From Ruminococcus sp. (GTDB lineage: Bacteria > Bacillota > Clostridia > Oscillospirales > Ruminococcaceae), in assembly GCF_019423705.1 (NCBI RefSeq), contig NZ_JAHZAX010000003.1:1-64000 (forward strand): a stretch of 64,000 nt of DNA. Direction: 5' to 3'. Position numbers and translations under genes: made by a program. The notes below the pieces were generated by a model that saw nothing but the letters and a program-made list of their open reading frames with translations, did not search any database and was not told the DNA's origin. Shown here in pieces: positions 60,975 through 64,000 of this stretch. Position 1 is the first letter of the stretch; every line of letters starts with the position of its first letter.

Positions 60975-61926
60975 TCTGTCCGCCCCCTTCCGAATTTTCT
61001 GTAAGCTCGATGAACACGTCCTCAAGCTTTTTATTTTCCTGTCGGCGGACTGTATAGAGGTCTACGCCGTTTTCGATAAGGGACTTATTGATGGAAGCGA
61101 TCTTTTTCTTTTCGATATCGGTAGGGATAGAGAGGGTGATAAGACCTGTTTCGTGGTCGAGCTTTTTGCCCTCCTCCGCAAGGACAATGATACCGAGAGC
61201 CTTATTCGGGTCGCTGACTTCGAGGACATATTCTGACATTGAGCTATCGGAACGGGAGACGAGGTCTGCCATTGTATACTCGCCGATCATTTTGCCGTTT
61301 GCGATAATGCCGACCCTATCGCACATCATTTCCATTTCGCTCATAAGGTGTGAAGATACCACAACGCAGGTGTTTTCCTTATGGGCAAGGTCTTTGAGGA
61401 CGTCACGAAGCTCTTTTATTCCCTGTGGGTCGAGGCCGTTTGTTGGCTCGTCGAGGATAAGAAGCTTTGGCTTATGCAATATCGCCTGTGCAACGCCGAG
61501 GCGCTGGCGCATACCGAGGGAATACTTTGACACCTTATCGTTGATACGGTTTGAAAGGCGCACAAGCTCGACGACTTCCTTTATACGCTCCTCAGTTATG
61601 CCCTCTCTCATACGGGCATACTGGCGGAGGTTTTCCAGACCTGAGAGGTATTTATACATTTCTGGGTTCTCGACGATCCCGCCGACGTTTGCCATTGCGC
61701 CCTCGAAATCCTTATGGATATCCTTGCCGTCGATAGTGATCTCGCCGCTGTCAAGCTGCAAAAGTCCCACGACTATTTTGATAGTGGTGGTCTTGCCTGC
61801 GCCGTTAGGGCCTAAGAAGCCAAAGACTTCACCACCGCAGCACTCCATATCGATATCGTGGAGGATATGCTTTTTGCCCATTGTTTTATTAAGGCCTTTT
61901 ATTTTAAGAACAACGTTATCAGTCAA
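60967..61926 (-). CDS. ABC-2 type transporter ATP-binding protein
   Basis: This 319-residue ATPase has Walker A GPNGAGKTT near residue 38, signature YSLGMRQRLG, Walker B with LLILDEPTNGLDP and the H-loop SSH. The C-terminal extension (about 225-319) is typical of the BcrA-like subgroup. It overlaps the upstream anchored-protein gene by 8 bases and the permease gene by 8 bases. It powers the permease at 59640-60974. Confidence 0.93.
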   Translation of the reverse strand: MTDNVVLKIKGLNKTMGKKHILHDIDMECCGGEVFGFLGPNGAGKTTTIKIVVGLLQLDSGEITIDGKDIHKDFEGAMANVGGIVENPEMYKYLSGLENLRQYARMREGITEERIKEVVELVRLSNRINDKVSKYSLGMRQRLGVAQAILHKPKLLILDEPTNGLDPQGIKELRDVLKDLAHKENTCVVVSSHLMSEMEMMCDRVGIIANGKMIGEYTMADLVSRSDSSMSEYVLEVSDPNKALGIIVLAEEGKKLDHETGLITLSIPTDIEKKKIASINKSLIENGVDLYTVRRQENKKLEDVFIELTENSEGGGQIG

Positions 61927-62695
61927 CTGCGCTCGCCTCCTTGCTGTCTGTGCTTATATCTGCGGCTGAGGCTGTATCATCGCCGAAGCTTGTATCTGCT
62001 TCGTCAGCTTCTTCAGCGCTTGAAAGGTCGATATCAGTTGATGCTACTGAGCTATCGCTGCCGCTTGCGCTTTTATCGAAGGTATAATCCTCGCCGAAGC
62101 CGTAATCAGTTGTTGAGGCTATTTTCCAGCCGTCGGAAGTTCTGACCATATAAAACTCTGCGGTATCGCAGCTGAAGATGGCTTTATAAGGTTTTGTGCT
62201 TGGTTCGTAATTATCGGAGCTGGTATAATTGCCGCTATCCATAGTGGTCAAACCGCTGGTGGAGAGATAGGTGGGGTCACCCATTGAGACGTTATAGCAG
62301 ACGTTATAAGATACGGTAACGTTTGCGCCGTCTGCTCCGCTTTTGCTGATAGAGATACCCTTGATATCATACTCGGCGGAGATTATCTCGCCTTTTTCGC
62401 CATGGCTATTGAAAGTCACGGCGGAATTATAGATACTAGCCTTTGTTTCGGCATACTCCGAGGGGCTTTTAGCGTCGGTAAAGTAGTTATCCAGCAGGTC
62501 GCACCATTGCTTTGAGACTTTATCCTGCGAGCCGACATTTGACTGTGTCATTGCGCTGACATAGCTATCGACGGCTTTTTCGATATCGGGTTTACTTTTT
62601 TTGAAGGTGGTATTATCGTACACGGTATAGCACACCACGCCTGCCGCAAGGACTGCGCCCAGCACAAGTCCACGGTTGATATTTCTGAGTTTCAC
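61919..62695 (-). CDS. Membrane-anchored extracytoplasmic protein, first gene of ABC-2 operon
   Basis: This 258-residue protein has one N-terminal membrane helix (about 8-26), an extracytoplasmic domain (about 35-195) and a Ser/Asp/Ala-rich acidic tail (about 200-258). No known family is recognised. It shares an 8-base overlap with the ATPase gene, so it belongs to the same operon and is probably an accessory or sensing subunit. AGGAGG precedes the ATG. Confidence 0.75.
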   Translation of the reverse strand: MKLRNINRGLVLGAVLAAGVVCYTVYDNTTFKKSKPDIEKAVDSYVSAMTQSNVGSQDKVSKQWCDLLDNYFTDAKSPSEYAETKASIYNSAVTFNSHGEKGEIISAEYDIKGISISKSGADGANVTVSYNVCYNVSMGDPTYLSTSGLTTMDSGNYTSSDNYEPSTKPYKAIFSCDTAEFYMVRTSDGWKIASTTDYGFGEDYTFDKSASGSDSSVASTDIDLSSAEEADEADTSFGDDTASAADISTDSKEASAVD

Positions 62696-63041
62696 TTTGT
62701 CTCCTCCTCTTTCTCTTGTTCTTTTTATTTGGGATAAGTGTTTCTCGTCGTGATTATTAGTTTATCACAGCTTCATTATCAAGTCAACACAATTAAGAAT
62801 TACTTAAGCTTTTCTTTCTTTTTTAATTCGCATAGGGAAAACTTGAGTGAGGAATGAGGAGTGAGGAATGGTGGTATCGCCGTGGGCGATGATTTTTTTG
62901 TTGCGAACTGCGTTCGCTTTGACCTCTCGGTAGCTTTGAACTTTCGTTCGCTGAGATGGCTATAAAAAAGTAGGGGCGAACATAGTTCGCCCGTTTGGTT
63001 TTTATGTTGTTGTGTTTTTGATTATGTTTATCGCTATGCCG
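62696..63041. repeat. Intergenic region with compound repeats R2 and R1
   Basis: 62842-62897 is an R2 copy (GTGAGGAATG units, ATCGCC...GGCGAT). 62900-62955 carries CGTTCGCTTTGACCTCT, the inverted form of words at 48210-48225. 62970-62996 is a short-form R1 copy. No gene is seen in the rest. Confidence 0.75.
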
Positions 63042-64000
63042 TCAATATTTCAGCGTGCGTTTCAAGTCCTCGGCGGTCTTTATTCTGTCTCTCAGGCTTA
63101 TGCTGCGGACGGCTCTTCGCAGGGGCAATATCCTTGATGGCACTACTGACAGCATATCTATATGCAGCTCTAGCAGCGTTTCCGTCATTGACAGGTCCCC
63201 TGCCATTTCGCCGCACAGCCCGACTTCTATGCCGTTGGCGTGGGCGTTATCGCAGACAAGCTTTATCATTCGCATTAGTGCGATATTATTATCCGGGCGA
63301 ATTTTATCATAGCTGCTGTTTTGCCTATCGAGGGCGAATGTGAACTGCTCGAGGTCGTTTGTGCCGATACTGAAAAAGTCCGCTTCCTTTGCAAGCAGGT
63401 CGCTGGTCATAACGGCGGAGGGGGTCTCGATCATAACGCCGACTTTGACGCTATCTGAGAAGCTTTTGCCCTCTTGTGCGAGCTGGTCTTTCAGCTTTGA
63501 TATTAGTTCTTTTGTACGGATAACTTCGTCCACATCGCAGATCATTGGCAGGATAATTGACAAGTTGCCATAGGCGGAAGCTCTCAGCAGGGCACGGAGC
63601 TGAGGGGCGAAGATATCTTCATTTTCAAGGCAATATCTTATTCCACGACAGCCCATTGAGGGGTTGCGCTCGGCGGCCAAGTCCATATAATCGGGCTTTT
63701 TATCTGCGCCGATATCGTATGTACAAATTGCAACTTCCTTGCCTTTCATCGCTTCAAGGGCGCTGCGGTATACATAGAACTGGTACTCTTCATCGGGATA
63801 ATTCGGGCGGTCAAAGCACATAAACTCGCTTCTGAAAAGGCCTATGCCGCCTGCGTCGTTATCCTGAGCTAGGGCAAGCAGCTCCTCATTGACGATGTTT
63901 GCATATATCTTTATTTCTCTGCCGTCACGGGTGATATTTTTTCTGCCACGGAGCTTTGTCAGCAGCTCTTTTTTTCTGCCCTCGGCGGCTTCTTTATGTT
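63042..64000 (-). CDS. ptsI: PTS enzyme I (C-terminal part, cut by window edge)
   Basis: This is the C-terminal 319 residues of phosphoenolpyruvate-protein phosphotransferase; the reading frame stays open to base 64000, so the N-terminal part lies outside. The PEP-binding barrel shows GLFRSEFMCFDR near the left part, GCRGIRYCLE, and the catalytic Cys in GLCGEMAGD. The stop at 63042 is natural. The enzyme starts the sugar PTS chain by phosphorylating HPr. Presence of all key residues suggests a working gene. Confidence 0.93.
   Translation of the reverse strand, partial: HKEAAEGRKKELLTKLRGRKNITRDGREIKIYANIVNEELLALAQDNDAGGIGLFRSEFMCFDRPNYPDEEYQFYVYRSALEAMKGKEVAICTYDIGADKKPDYMDLAAERNPSMGCRGIRYCLENEDIFAPQLRALLRASAYGNLSIILPMICDVDEVIRTKELISKLKDQLAQEGKSFSDSVKVGVMIETPSAVMTSDLLAKEADFFSIGTNDLEQFTFALDRQNSSYDKIRPDNNIALMRMIKLVCDNAHANGIEVGLCGEMAGDLSMTETLLELHIDMLSVVPSRILPLRRAVRSISLRDRIKTAEDLKRTLKY

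Overview
The window looks like the chromosome of a Gram-positive, anaerobic, saccharolytic Clostridia member close to Ruminococcus and other Oscillospiraceae. Supporting signs are strong AGGAGG ribosome-binding sites with some TTG and GTG starts, CCA-encoding tRNA genes, a preQ1-I riboswitch, a CIRCE-type operator, a monomeric [FeFe] hydrogenase, a class II aldolase, and CUT1 sugar permeases without their own ATPase. The exact species cannot be named from sequence reading alone.

Layout. (1) 116-8315 looks like an 8.1-kb integrative element next to tRNA-Leu(CAG). It is bounded by 59-bp direct repeats (54/59 identical) covering the tRNA 3' end and its terminator. It carries an AT-rich secreted-protein plus FtsX/MacB-type ABC cargo operon, a RepA-like ATPase followed by iteron-like repeats, and a large serine recombinase. 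Upstream of the tRNA, 162-bp tandem repeats each contain half a tRNA and push the gene about 440 bp away from its promoter. (2) 8.9-16.9 kb is housekeeping: queT with a preQ1 riboswitch, fba, glnA with an ANTAR regulator, nadE and an EAL phosphodiesterase. (3) 17.2-21.5 kb is a TetR-linked heterodimeric ABC exporter. (4) 21.8-25.3 kb is a four-gene operon of paralogous zinc-ribbon membrane proteins, one with WG repeats. (5) 25.4-32 kb has a lipoprotein, tRNA-Thr(CGT), a LacI regulator with five AAACGTTT boxes, and a CUT1 sugar importer. (6) 32-39.2 kb is an orphan phage head module (terminases, portal, protease, capsid, connectors, a hub-like protein) with no integrase, tape-measure or lysis gene. 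(7) 39.8-64 kb is chromosomal: [FeFe] hydrogenase, DUF368/PopT-like protein, FemAB, glycogen phosphorylase, coaBC, GH36 alpha-galactosidase, lnt, cca, vanZ, hsp20, a large CAP-domain surface protein, a metal-exporter-like permease, an ABC-2 operon, and the C-terminal part of ptsI cut by the window edge.

Metabolically, the sugar importer, alpha-galactosidase, glycogen phosphorylase, aldolase, PTS enzyme I and hydrogenase fit uptake and fermentation of oligosaccharides with H2 release. The intergenic spaces carry at least two families of dispersed palindromic repeats, some nested in each other, which resemble non-autonomous mobile sequences.

The best candidates for something undescribed are the ABC/secreted-protein cargo of the tRNA-Leu element, the half-tRNA tandem array, the orphan head module, and the zinc-ribbon/WG operon.
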